In this document: in pieces, positions 1 through 7,350 of the stretch
Position numbering within the stretch: the stretch's first letter is position 1
Layout of the letters: each line of letters opens with the position of its first letter
DNA from: an uncultured Prevotella sp.
Lineage (GTDB): Bacteria; Bacteroidota; Bacteroidia; Bacteroidales; Bacteroidaceae
Length of the DNA stretch: 50,865 nucleotides
Direction of reading: 5' to 3'
Assembly: GCA_900550035.1 (NCBI GenBank)
Contig: URQS01000021.1
Location: forward strand, 1 to 50,865
Program-made: the position numbers and the translations under genes
The notes under the pieces: generated by a model
The model's input: only the letters and a program-made list of their open reading frames with translations
Databases searched by the model: none
What the model was told of the DNA's origin: nothing

Positions 1-203
1 ATCATTATTGCGATGGAAAGTCCAATCCTGTCAGTGTTGCGTCTTTGAAATTTCAGATTATGATGAAGAAATGTAATGACAATAATATAGCTATGTTGAA
101 TGGTGAATTGAATCGTGAGCGCGGTATGGAGTGGAATGCTGAAGATATGAAAGTTCATCAGCAAAAAATGCTTGATATTATTATTATCAAAGGTAAAGTT
201 TGA
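1..203 (+). CDS. 3' fragment of an unidentified protein (5' end outside window)
   Basis: An open frame read from base 3 runs about 66 codons from the window edge to a TGA at 201-203. The visible C-terminus is hydrophilic and Met/Asn/Lys-rich, ends in an isoleucine run followed by KGKV, and contains the stretch LNRERGMEWNAEDM. I do not recognise a family from this tail. Codon use looks normal for the window and there is no internal stop, so it is probably the true end of a gene that starts upstream. It converges with the minus-strand gene that ends at 424, with an inverted-repeat element between them. The frame is reasonably certain; the function is unknown. Confidence 0.5.
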   Translation, partial: HYCDGKSNPVSVASLKFQIMMKKCNDNNIAMLNGELNRERGMEWNAEDMKVHQQKMLDIIIIKGKV

Positions 204-204
204 T

Positions 205-425
205 AAATCTATGAGGGTGTGTCAAAATAAGAGTTAGAGGAAGTTAAGAAGAAGTTAATCCATCTACGATGGATGGAAGTTAACAGATAAATGTTTTATT
301 TTTAGCAATTTATACATATGTCCGCTCGCTCGGCTTTGCCGCTTGCTTTAGCAAGAACTTCTGTTAACTTCGGGCGAAGTCCAAACTTCTTTTTAACTTC
401 TATTTTGACACACCCTCAAAGATTT
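205..425. mobile_element. MITE-like element with 25-bp terminal inverted repeats
   Basis: The ends at 205-229 and 401-425 are inverted copies of each other with one mismatch in 25; the inner 17 bp (213-229 and 401-417, reading GAGGGTGTGTCAAAATA) match exactly. Further in, both sides carry related GAAGTTAA and AAGAAGTT motifs, so the inverted similarity continues imperfectly. The interior, about 170 bp, holds no gene. Size, long imperfect inverted repeats and lack of coding sequence suit a miniature inverted-repeat element. A large bidirectional terminator between the two convergent genes is the alternative. I see no clear target-site duplication. Confidence 0.5.
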
Positions 426-1998
426 ACACTTCCTTCCAATCTACCAGTCCTTTTCCTTTCTCATCCAGTTCTATGGCAATAGCAACGACTTTTCGTTTAT
501 CGGCTTTGAACGGCTCGGCATATTGCTTGGCTCTTATTTGTTCGGTTGCTGCGTCAATACCGCCATTGTTGCTTAGCTTCAGTTCCAATACATATATATA
601 ATTGGTATTTTGCACAACCATGTCTATTCTGCCCGTAGCAATCATCTTCTCTACTTCCACCCTACAACCGATGGCATTAAAGATGGTGCTCAATATCAGG
701 CGGTAGCGCTCCTCCATGTCCATGCAGGCAAGCTTCTTGTTGCTGTAAGGCACATCAGCAATAAGGGCTTTCAAGCTTTTCATAGCTTCAGGAAGATTGC
801 CCACGCTGAGGTAGAGATTAAGAAAAGCTTGTGTTGATTGTATGTCATTACTCTTGCGCATGGCAAGCGTAGGCAACACTATTTCGTTTAATGCTTGTTT
901 TACCTCGAAGTTAGGAATGCCAAGAAGGTAAGTTCCGTTCATGTAACCCTTAATCGTGAGATAGCCCGACTGGTAAAGAAACAGTTCCGATCCACCGCCC
1001 GTCACGTCAGAAGTTTCTATAATTGTGCTTAACAAGGCGCAATTATCAAAATCTTTCAAACGAATATCCATGTCATCCACAAATTTAGGAAGCAGTGAGG
1101 TAGCACCGGATGAAGCCCAATAATTCCTCAAGTCAGAATCTGCCAAGGCATTGATGAGGCTGAATGGATTGAATACATCTACCATGTTGCGGCGACTGAA
1201 ATGATAGCCGTCGTAATATGCTGTCAACTGTGCTACTGCTTCATCGAATGTCCAGCCCTCATATTCTGCCAACTTGTTGATTTCAGGCTTGAAGTCACGC
1301 AACACCTCTTCCTTGGTAATGCCGCAAATGGCAGCATATTCCGGGTCGAAACTGATGTTACTCAGATTATTGAGCACAGAGAAGAGAGAAATCTGTGTAA
1401 ACTTGGTTATGCCTGTGATGAAGACAAACTTCTCGTATTTGTCGTTGGCTTTCAATATGGCAAACACCTCTCTATAGATGCTAGTGCATGCTTCGTGCTG
1501 AGGAGTCTTCCATGAATGCTGTAATGGAGAGTCGTACTCGTCAATGAGGATAGCCACTTGTTGTCCAGTTTTGTTGTAAGCACCCTCAATGATGTTCTTG
1601 AATCTTACGGCAAGAGAACTATCTTGGCGTACAACAATTCCATACTCCGTCTCTAAAGTATGAAAAGCATTGTCCAGATAACTACGCACAGTTTCTGGTC
1701 TCGCACCTGCTTGACTCATATCAAGTCGGATGACAGGTCGCTTCACCCATTCCTTCTCCATTTCCATTATCTTCAACCCCTCGAATAGTTCTTTCTTTCC
1801 TGTGAAGTAAGCTTCGAGAGTATCGACAAGCACCGACTTGCCAAAGCGGCGTGGGCGGCTTAGGTAATTATACTTCTTTCCTTCATTGGCAAGTTGCCAG
1901 ATAATATCAGTCTTGTCAACATAAAGGTATCCTTCCTTTCTCATTTCCTCAAAAGACTGGATGCCTACGGGCAATCTTCTATTGTTTGTCTCTACCAT
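424..1998 (-). CDS. AAA-ATPase-like / PD-(D/E)XK nuclease-family protein (DUF1703 type)
   Basis: This is a protein of about 524 residues. The N-terminus has the AAA-ATPase-like signature of this family: YVDKTDIIWQL followed by a P-loop-like SRPRRFGKSVLVDTL and later ILIDEYDSPL. The C-terminus carries GRIDMVV...YVLELKL, which resembles a PD-(D/E)XK nuclease core. These proteins are common, often multicopy, in Bacteroidales and their role is not settled; a link to mobile DNA or defence is often suggested. The frame is open upstream to 2046, but I start at the ATG at 1998 (MVETNNRRLPVGIQSF). A good TAnnTTTG box (2024-2031, minus strand) lies inside the longer frame, 25 nt before this ATG. The stop codon overlaps the edge of the inverted-repeat element. 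Confidence 0.85.
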   Translation of the reverse strand: MVETNNRRLPVGIQSFEEMRKEGYLYVDKTDIIWQLANEGKKYNYLSRPRRFGKSVLVDTLEAYFTGKKELFEGLKIMEMEKEWVKRPVIRLDMSQAGARPETVRSYLDNAFHTLETEYGIVVRQDSSLAVRFKNIIEGAYNKTGQQVAILIDEYDSPLQHSWKTPQHEACTSIYREVFAILKANDKYEKFVFITGITKFTQISLFSVLNNLSNISFDPEYAAICGITKEEVLRDFKPEINKLAEYEGWTFDEAVAQLTAYYDGYHFSRRNMVDVFNPFSLINALADSDLRNYWASSGATSLLPKFVDDMDIRLKDFDNCALLSTIIETSDVTGGGSELFLYQSGYLTIKGYMNGTYLLGIPNFEVKQALNEIVLPTLAMRKSNDIQSTQAFLNLYLSVGNLPEAMKSLKALIADVPYSNKKLACMDMEERYRLILSTIFNAIGCRVEVEKMIATGRIDMVVQNTNYIYVLELKLSNNGGIDAATEQIRAKQYAEPFKADKRKVVAIAIELDEKGKGLVDWKEV

Positions 1999-2122
1999 AG
2001 CTATGGATTTTTGTTTCTTATTGCAAATATACAATGGTTTTTCCAAATATCCATGTTTTACCGCTCTTCTTTGAGTATAATTATGCCTTAATGCTTTCGT
2101 TTAAAGACAATAGCATTGACCG

Positions 2123-2141
2123 ATCTGATAAATCATCAGAT
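2123..2141. terminator. Small hairpin downstream of hipA
   Basis: ATCTGAT (2123-2129) pairs with ATCAGAT (2135-2141) around a 5-nt loop, just past the hipA stop. It has no U-tract, so a role in ending the hipBA transcript is only possible. The rest of the gap before the next gene shows nothing else. Confidence 0.3.
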
Positions 2142-2164
2142 GTGCAGAAATTTCCTTTTTCTTA

Positions 2165-3439
2165 TTAATCGGTGTTTTTTAAGACTTGATTATCGCTTAG
2201 TATATCTTGTATTCGGGATATCCAATATTCGCTTACACCAACTTGTTCGGCATAATCATCAAATTTCTTGACCACCTCTATCGTCTGCTCGATAATATTG
2301 GCAGGGTTCTTTATGTCCTGTGCCTTGGCAAAATCAATCAAGTCTTTCCTTGTTATATTATTGCGCTTACCGCGAACTGACAACTCATGGTTACGGAAGA
2401 AACGAGAATCAGGGTCAATAGAGAAAATCAAATCGTATGCAGGCGAAATGTGCCACTCACCATTTGGATACATAAGAAAAGAAAAATTCTTAGTATGGTC
2501 GTCCACATTCCCAGCAAGTATATTAAACACCATTCTTCTGTATTGTTGTGTCTGTTCTTCTGCAGTAAGGTTTATCTTTCTACCGATAACAAAAAGATCT
2601 TCGTATGTATCTGCAAACGAACTCATTGCAGCCATTGTCTGAGTATGTATTCTGATTCCGTCTACTCTGTCGAATCGTTGAGTGAGGAAGTTCTGTGTGC
2701 CTTCAATCTCTACTAATTTTGACGGCATCATATCTATACCACAATCCCTTGCCATCATATAGTAAGCCATTTCAATCTTTGTGAATGGAAAATCATCAGG
2801 CTTACCTGTATCAAATTTTAATAAATAATGTTTGAAGCTTTGCGGTAAGTCAGCCTGACCTGATCGAATAACGCCAGTAGTTTCGTCAATGGCTATAATT
2901 GCTTTAGGACGTTGTCCTCCTGCTGAAGTACCTACTTTATAGAGGTCCTCAATAATCAGCCCGTTGCTCATATCTATGGATACATTCTGTCTGTCATTGA
3001 ATATTCTGTTTGCCAATTCGTATAACGAAGATAGTTTGATATCAGTAGAAGTATCTTCTTTAATATGAGCAGGCTGAAACTCAAATGCCCCCATAGCCCG
3101 CTTGCCTATAAAGGAAAGTCTATCTACAGTATTAATTTGACGAGTGTGCAGATTGTTCGCTTCGAGCCATTTCTGAAAAACAACATTTCCCCAATGGTCT
3201 GGCAGAGAATCGGCTATAAATTCCGGAAGACCATAATATGGCTTTTCCTTATTACCAGAAACGGGGAATCCTCTTTGCACAATAGCAGAACTTAACGGAG
3301 CGACAAGAGGAGCGATATCAAGACCGTTATTTATAAAATCCCTATCAAACTGAAACGAAGAACATCCTCGTTTATCGTCCCATGACAATAAACCGACATT
3401 CTTTCCCCAAATGCTTACTTGCACAATATTATCTCTCAT
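2165..3439 (-). CDS. hipA: HipA-family Ser/Thr kinase toxin
   Basis: This 424-residue protein is the toxin of a type II HipBA module. HipA kinases phosphorylate proteins (glutamyl-tRNA synthetase in E. coli) and slow growth. The HipA N-domain is visible at residues 1-120, including LPEFIADSLPDHWG. An ATP-binding glycine loop, VGTSAGGQRPK, sits near residues 169-179. The catalytic loop NVDDHTKNF is at 311-319 (likely Asp313), and YDL near 335-337 would bind Mg2+. Length and motifs are complete, so the kinase looks active. Its start overlaps the 3' end of hipB by 11 nt, consistent with translational coupling and antitoxin-first order. Confidence 0.92.
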   Translation of the reverse strand: MRDNIVQVSIWGKNVGLLSWDDKRGCSSFQFDRDFINNGLDIAPLVAPLSSAIVQRGFPVSGNKEKPYYGLPEFIADSLPDHWGNVVFQKWLEANNLHTRQINTVDRLSFIGKRAMGAFEFQPAHIKEDTSTDIKLSSLYELANRIFNDRQNVSIDMSNGLIIEDLYKVGTSAGGQRPKAIIAIDETTGVIRSGQADLPQSFKHYLLKFDTGKPDDFPFTKIEMAYYMMARDCGIDMMPSKLVEIEGTQNFLTQRFDRVDGIRIHTQTMAAMSSFADTYEDLFVIGRKINLTAEEQTQQYRRMVFNILAGNVDDHTKNFSFLMYPNGEWHISPAYDLIFSIDPDSRFFRNHELSVRGKRNNITRKDLIDFAKAQDIKNPANIIEQTIEVVKKFDDYAEQVGVSEYWISRIQDILSDNQVLKNTD

Positions 3440-3746
3440 GTCTTACCCTTTCTTTCTTGTCTTTTGCTTTTGCTATTTGAGTAGGCAACACCGGCAATGG
3501 GGGCAGCAACTTTTCTGCCTCGGCAATAAAACCAATACTCCTCAGCAATGACAAGATAGTGCCAAAGCCTATATTGCCTACCTCGCCTTTTTCAAATTGG
3601 CTGATGGTGAATATACTCACACCCGACTTTACAGCAACCTCCTTCTGAGTGAGATTGCTGAAGAGCCGATATTCTTTAAACCTACCGCCAAGTTCGGAGA
3701 TGATTTCTTTATTCGACTTAGCCTCAATGCCATATTCTGTAATCAT
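3429..3746 (-). CDS. hipB: HipB-like XRE-family antitoxin/repressor
   Basis: This is a 105-residue DNA-binding protein. An XRE-type helix-turn-helix lies at about residues 25-80 (NLTQKEVAVKSGVSIFTISQ, then EKGEVGNIGFGTILSLLRSIGF). A Lys-rich tail follows. By analogy with HipB it should bind HipA and repress its own promoter. The only in-frame ATG is at 3746. A good promoter (CCAA at 3778-3781 and CAAATATA at 3751-3758 on the plus strand, i.e. TTGG-N19-TATATTTG) ends 4 nt before it, so the mRNA is probably leaderless. An AT-rich palindrome, ATATTTAAATAT, at 3794-3805 is a possible operator. Confidence 0.88.
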   Translation of the reverse strand: MITEYGIEAKSNKEIISELGGRFKEYRLFSNLTQKEVAVKSGVSIFTISQFEKGEVGNIGFGTILSLLRSIGFIAEAEKLLPPLPVLPTQIAKAKDKKERVRHER

Positions 3747-3750
3747 ACGG

Positions 3751-3781
3751 CAAATATAGATATTTCTTTATTTACAACCAA
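3751..3781 (-). promoter_or_regulatory. hipBA promoter (leaderless start)
   Basis: Read on the minus strand this is TTGG, a 19-nt spacer, then TATATTTG, a close match to the Bacteroidetes consensus. Only four nucleotides separate the -7 element from the hipB ATG, so transcription should begin at or next to the start codon. AT-rich repeats containing AAATATC flank it and could bind HipB. Confidence 0.7.
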
Positions 3782-3865
3782 ATACCGACATAAATATTTA
3801 AATATCTTTAGTTAAATATGCTATTTAGACTATAAATCAATACCTTTGTCCACAAAACAATAAAA

Positions 3866-4019
3866 ATGGGAAAAATACAGAAACTTTTGGCAGGAATATT
3901 TTGCGGTGGCTTAATAGGTGCAGCCATTGCAGTATTAATAGCATAACAAAGACGAAAAGAAAGCCTTGCAACTATATGAAGAACTGCAAAGACGCAAAGC
4001 CATGTTCTATCTGCCATAA
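3866..4019 (+). pseudogene. Small membrane protein gene broken by one inserted base
   Basis: An ATG at 3866 opens a frame of 26 codons giving a short basic start and one hydrophobic helix (LLAGIFCGGLIGAAIAVLIA), stopped by TAA at 3944. Immediately after, in the next frame, a charged amphipathic tail continues without interruption (NKDEKKALQLYEELQRRK...) to a TAA at 4017-4019. Removing T3944 joins the two into one protein of about 50 residues with a membrane helix and a cytoplasmic helix. A TACCTTTG box at 3841-3848 lies 17 nt upstream of the ATG. I do not recognise the family; it loosely recalls YtxH-like small proteins. Either the gene is decayed or only the 26-residue helix is made. Confidence 0.4.
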
Positions 4020-4112
4020 GAAACGGCTATGGCACTAACGTTGTTGAGCAAATAGCAAAGTTATAGTCAGTTGTAAACAAAGGTTAAATAATAGCTATTT
4101 TATTGCAAATCA

Positions 4113-4144
4113 TTTGGTTTATAAAATAAACTAAGCTAAATTTG
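4113..4144 (+). promoter_or_regulatory. Promoter of the membrane protein/regulator operon
   Basis: TTTG (4113-4116) and TAAATTTG (4137-4144), 20 nt apart, form a near-consensus promoter. It lies about 170 nt upstream of the next gene. The spacer is almost entirely made of one copy of a 21-bp direct repeat, the second copy of which lies downstream in the leader. Confidence 0.6.
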
Positions 4145-4249
4145 CAACCGTAATCATCAGTGTTAGAAGAGAATAATGCTGGCTAAAGCAAGTGAGAGTC
4201 GACCTCCTTGCTTCTCTTTTTCCAAAGATGGTTTATAAAATAAACTAAG
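4115..4249 (+). repeat. Two 21-bp direct repeats flanking the operon leader
   Basis: The sequence TGGTTTATAAAATAAACTAA plus a final G occurs identically at 4115-4135 and 4229-4249. Each copy contains TTTATAAAATAAA, which is nearly palindromic. Copy 1 overlaps the promoter spacer and copy 2 lies about 60 nt before the start codon. Between them is a weak hairpin, AAGCAAG (4186-4192) with CTTGCTT (4207-4213). The rest of this stretch of about 290 bases holds no gene. Confidence 0.6.
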
Positions 4250-4312
4250 TATTTAACCTGGCACATTGCGCTTGATATAGGCAATAAGTGTGTCGCAATA
4301 AAGTAAGAAAAA

Positions 4313-4939
4313 ATGGAAGAGAAGAAGATTTCGGAGCAGGAGAGTCTTGAGCTTATCACTCGAATGATAAATCAGACAAAGAAGGATTTGTCTGTAGGCA
4401 ATGGTGACAGTTTCCTTATGTGGGGCTACCTTAGTGCAGCAATATCGTTGGCAGTAATCGTCATGCTGCTCGCAACCAACGACCCAAGATTTGCTTGGCT
4501 GTACATGGTCATACCTATAGCAGGATTCACAGCCTCAGGCATAAAGACCTACATGGCAAAGCGCAAGAGTCATGTGGCAAGCACTTATGCAAGCAATACT
4601 ATAAATAATGTGTGGGCTATTATTAGTGCCGTGTTTGCAGCCTACGCCATTAGCTGCCTTTTACATTTCGGAGAAGTAAGGAGTTGGAATGGAATGTTTT
4701 TGTTGGGTATGTTGTTGCCGGGTATAGGCACATACACCACTGGCGTGATACTTAAGGAGAAGTCGATACAGATGTGCGGACTTCTTGGTGTAGTGATTGG
4801 CACAGGACTGCTTCGCGACTATGTTTGTGGTGAACAAGTTATCAGTATTATGCAGATGGGACAGATGGTCTTGTCCTTTGTCATTACCCTTATCATCCCC
4901 GGACATATCCTTAACTTCAAAGCAAAAAAGCAACAATAA
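4313..4939 (+). CDS. Multi-pass membrane protein of unknown function
   Basis: This is a 208-residue protein with a charged N-terminus of about 35 residues and then five or six hydrophobic segments (for example SAAISLAVIVMLLA, WLYMVIPIAGFTASGI, WAIISAVFAAYAISCLL, MFLLGMLLPGIGTY and MVLSFVITLIIPGHIL). It ends in a short Lys/Gln tail. I cannot assign a transport or enzymatic role. Its stop overlaps the start of the winged-helix gene by one base (TAATG), so the two are translated together. Such a pair suggests that the regulator and the membrane protein act in one response, possibly to a membrane signal. Confidence 0.8.
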   Translation: MEEKKISEQESLELITRMINQTKKDLSVGNGDSFLMWGYLSAAISLAVIVMLLATNDPRFAWLYMVIPIAGFTASGIKTYMAKRKSHVASTYASNTINNVWAIISAVFAAYAISCLLHFGEVRSWNGMFLLGMLLPGIGTYTTGVILKEKSIQMCGLLGVVIGTGLLRDYVCGEQVISIMQMGQMVLSFVITLIIPGHILNFKAKKQQ

Positions 4940-5223
4940 TGAAAGAGTTGGATCCATTACTCCATAGCCAGTTGCGTCTTGCCGTAATGTCGATTCTGCT
5001 GAATGTAGAGGAAGCAGACTTCAACTATATCAAGGAAAAGACAGAATCGACGTCAGGCAACCTTAGTGTACAGTTGGACAAACTGGTCACAGCAGGCTAT
5101 ATATCAAAGACTACAGATGGCTCGGGCGTAAAACCCCGAACCATCTGCAAGATGACAGACACGGGGCGCAATGCCATGATGAAATATGTGGAGGCATTGA
5201 AGACGTATTTTGCAGGGTTATAA
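4939..5223 (+). CDS. Winged-helix transcriptional regulator (HTH_34 type)
   Basis: This 94-residue protein consists of a single winged-helix domain. It begins with MKELDPLLHSQLRLAVMSIL, typical of the small MarR/PadR-like HTH_34 regulators, followed by the recognition helix SGNLSVQLDKLVTAGYI and a wing ending in KPRTICKMT. There is no ligand domain. It is the second gene of a TAATG-overlapped pair with a membrane protein. The 21-bp direct repeats around the operon promoter are plausible binding sites; autoregulation is inferred, not shown. Confidence 0.85.
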   Translation: MKELDPLLHSQLRLAVMSILLNVEEADFNYIKEKTESTSGNLSVQLDKLVTAGYISKTTDGSGVKPRTICKMTDTGRNAMMKYVEALKTYFAGL

Positions 5224-5308
5224 TAAGCGGTTGTAGAATGCAAAATGTACTTATATGATATTCGTATTTGACATTATTCTATAAATGCCAAATACGATAT
5301 TAAAAAGC

Positions 5309-5339
5309 TTGTATGTTTCAATAAAAAATTGTATCTTTG
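5309..5339 (+). promoter_or_regulatory. Promoter of the first AAA/DUF4143 ATPase
   Basis: TTGT (5309-5312), a 19-nt spacer and TATCTTTG (5332-5339) fit the Bacteroidetes promoter. The tandem hairpin repeats start at the last base of the -7 box, so they should form the very 5' end of the mRNA. Confidence 0.6.
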
Positions 5340-5400
5340 TTGCGGAAAATCTATGAAAATCCGCAATACTGTTGCGGAAAATCTATGAAAATCCGCAATA
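5339..5400 (+). repeat. Tandem 30-bp hairpin repeats in the ATPase leader
   Basis: Two identical 30-bp units, 5339-5368 and 5371-5400, are separated by CT (period 32). Each contains the inverted arms TTGCGGA and TCCGCAA around AAATCTATGAAAA, so each can form a 7-bp stem with a 13-nt loop. The second unit ends 22 nt before the start codon. There are only two copies and no spacer of CRISPR length. Confidence 0.8.
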
Positions 5401-5422
5401 TAAACAAATAAACACATGATGT

Positions 5423-6559
5423 ATGATTGAACGTATATGCCATATTGACAATGAGTTAGAGGATAGTATATTCTTGTTTGGTGCCCGTCAGACTGGAAAA
5501 AGTACTTTTTTGCGTCAGAAATTTCCAGACAGTATATACATTGACTTGTTGGATACAACTTTAAAGGGGCGTTTCAGTCGTCGGCCTTCTCTGCTTTATG
5601 AGATGCTTTCTGACAAGGAAGTAGGGACGCTTGTTATTATAGATGAGATACCTGAAGTGCCTGAGTTGCTTAATGAAGTTCATCGTTTGATGTCAGAGAA
5701 AGGGCTTGTGTTTATTCTGTGTGGTTCAAGCGCCAAAAAATTGAAACGTAAAGGCTATAATACATTGGGAGGCAGAGCGTATCCTGTATATCTATTTCCT
5801 TTTGTGAGTGCTGAGATTCCCGACTTCGATTTACAACAAGCTATCAATTATGGGATGTTGCCACCGCATTATTTGGCAAAGAATCCGCATCGTCGTCTAT
5901 CTGCATATATTGATGTTTATCTTAAAGAAGAAATTAAGGAAGAGGCTCTTGTAAGGAATCTAAATACTTTTCAGCGTTTTCTGGAGGTTGCGGCATTAAC
6001 AGATGGCGAAATGATAAATAACAATAATATAGCTCAAGATTGTGGTGTAAGTGCCAATACTGTTGGTAACTATTTTGATATATTGGAGGACACTCTTTTA
6101 GGATTCCGTGTACCTGCTTATACCAAAACAATGAAACGCAGATTAGTGCAGGCTCCTCGATTCTATTATTTTGATATAGGTGTAGCCAATCATTTATTGC
6201 ATCGTAAGGAATTGGTGAGAGGCACGGCTGAGTATGGTCATGCATTCGAACACCTTGTAATTCAAGAGCTAAGAGCTTGGCTCAGTTATAAGGAAAGTAT
6301 GGAACAATTGAGTTATTGGAGGGCTTATACTGGTCAAGAGGTGGATGCTGTGATTGGTGATGCAAGAGTAGCAATAGAGATAAAATCTGTAGAGGAGGTA
6401 CTGCCAAGGCATTTAAAAGGTCTTAAAACTTTCGCCTCTGATTATCCTGAAAGCAAACTGTTGATAGTTTCGTTAGATCCTATCAACAGAAAGATGGGAG
6501 ATGTAGAGTGTATCTATATCATTGATTTTTTCAGAAGACTTTGGAGCGAAGGTATATGA
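5423..6559 (+). CDS. AAA ATPase with C-terminal DUF4143 domain
   Basis: This is a 378-residue protein. Walker A is GARQTGKST (residues 20-28) and Walker B is TLVIIDE (69-75). A sensor-like CGSSAKKLKR and the family-typical GGRAYPVYLFPF follow. A winged-helix-like middle (ALTDGEMINNNNIAQDCGVSANTVGNYFDIL) leads into the DUF4143 part, which ends with a PD-(D/E)XK-like EVDAVIGDARVAIEIKS. Proteins of this type are abundant in Bacteroidales and lack a firmly established function. The gene stands alone, with its own promoter and two tandem hairpins directly upstream, an arrangement partly shared with the second ATPase at 14907-16166. Confidence 0.88.
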   Translation: MIERICHIDNELEDSIFLFGARQTGKSTFLRQKFPDSIYIDLLDTTLKGRFSRRPSLLYEMLSDKEVGTLVIIDEIPEVPELLNEVHRLMSEKGLVFILCGSSAKKLKRKGYNTLGGRAYPVYLFPFVSAEIPDFDLQQAINYGMLPPHYLAKNPHRRLSAYIDVYLKEEIKEEALVRNLNTFQRFLEVAALTDGEMINNNNIAQDCGVSANTVGNYFDILEDTLLGFRVPAYTKTMKRRLVQAPRFYYFDIGVANHLLHRKELVRGTAEYGHAFEHLVIQELRAWLSYKESMEQLSYWRAYTGQEVDAVIGDARVAIEIKSVEEVLPRHLKGLKTFASDYPESKLLIVSLDPINRKMGDVECIYIIDFFRRLWSEGI

Positions 6560-6604
6560 TAATCTGTAGTACACAAAGGTAACATATAATATAATGTGAA
6601 AATT

Positions 6605-7303
6605 ATGAAGATACTTCCATACATCGGTTTCTGCTTTCTCATGCTTTGTGCATTGTGTACAGGCATCAACAGCTATAACAGAACTAAAGGCTTGATAGCG
6701 CAAGACGTTAATCGTGCATTGGAGCAAGTGCTTGCGAAGATGCCTGACAATGTGGTCACTACTGATACCATACGTTGCTATCGCAACTGCCTCACCATTG
6801 CCGAATTGAAAGATACGGCAGGTATTGCCATGCGTACTGTGCGTAGGGATGGACGCTTGGAAACAAAGCTTGTGGCTGAGGCTAACTGTAGTTTTGCCAC
6901 TACATTCATAATGTCCGACCAGAAGGCTTCGGGCTCTATATTGTTTGTTGGAATGCTGTGGCTATTGGGCAGTCTGTGGTACGTCAGGAGGAATAGGCCA
7001 GAGCTGATAGTGCAAGGTCTGTCGTATGGAGGTATAGTATACAATAACGACAAGTTCATGACGCAATCGGGCGAGCAGATTCATCTTACACCTATGCAGC
7101 ATTCCTTGCTCAAGATGTTCATAACCGCCAACACTCATACACTATCCAAACAGGAGATTTGCGACCGGTTATGGCCCAAGAAGCCTGATGCCAATGATAC
7201 GCTCTACACTCTCATAAAACGCATAAAACCTATAGTAGAGACTCATAGCACGCTGAAGATAGAGTCGGACAGAGGCAGGAGCTATAGCTTGAAACTCAAA
7301 TAG
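6605..7303 (+). CDS. Membrane-anchored winged-helix transcriptional regulator
   Basis: This protein is about 232 residues from the ATG at 6605; a GTG at 6596 would add three. It has an N-terminal transmembrane helix (about residues 3-20), a periplasmic segment of about 90 residues with three cysteines, a second helix (about 110-127, SILFVGMLWLLGSLWYV) and a cytoplasmic OmpR/PhoB-type winged helix (about 138-232: LTPMQHSLLKMF, then TLSKQEICDRLWP and TLYTLIKRIKPI). The DNA-binding domain is C-terminal, the reverse of ToxR. There is no receiver domain, so it should sense through the periplasmic part. It lies directly upstream of an outer-membrane barrel gene whose promoter carries three 11-bp-phased repeats, a likely target. 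Confidence 0.82.
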   Translation: MKILPYIGFCFLMLCALCTGINSYNRTKGLIAQDVNRALEQVLAKMPDNVVTTDTIRCYRNCLTIAELKDTAGIAMRTVRRDGRLETKLVAEANCSFATTFIMSDQKASGSILFVGMLWLLGSLWYVRRNRPELIVQGLSYGGIVYNNDKFMTQSGEQIHLTPMQHSLLKMFITANTHTLSKQEICDRLWPKKPDANDTLYTLIKRIKPIVETHSTLKIESDRGRSYSLKLK

Positions 7304-7312
7304 ATAGGATCG

Positions 7313-7341
7313 TTGTCAGCCAATTGTCAGGGAAATGTCAG
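7313..7341 (+). promoter_or_regulatory. Three 7-bp direct repeats with 11-bp spacing (candidate operator)
   Basis: TTGTCAG occurs at 7313-7319 and 7324-7330, and ATGTCAG at 7335-7341, each separated by exactly 4 nt. An 11-bp period of 7-bp half-sites is the geometry used by OmpR/PhoB-family winged helices, and TGTCA also resembles the enterobacterial pho box. The array ends 9 nt before the -33 element of the barrel gene promoter, as expected for an activator. Confidence 0.65.
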
Positions 7342-7350
7342 CCTGAATAA

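Noticed and set aside
5339..5400. Possible CRISPR or phage attachment repeats
   Set aside because: Two units with a 2-nt gap and no integrase nearby; it fits a 5' leader hairpin pair better.
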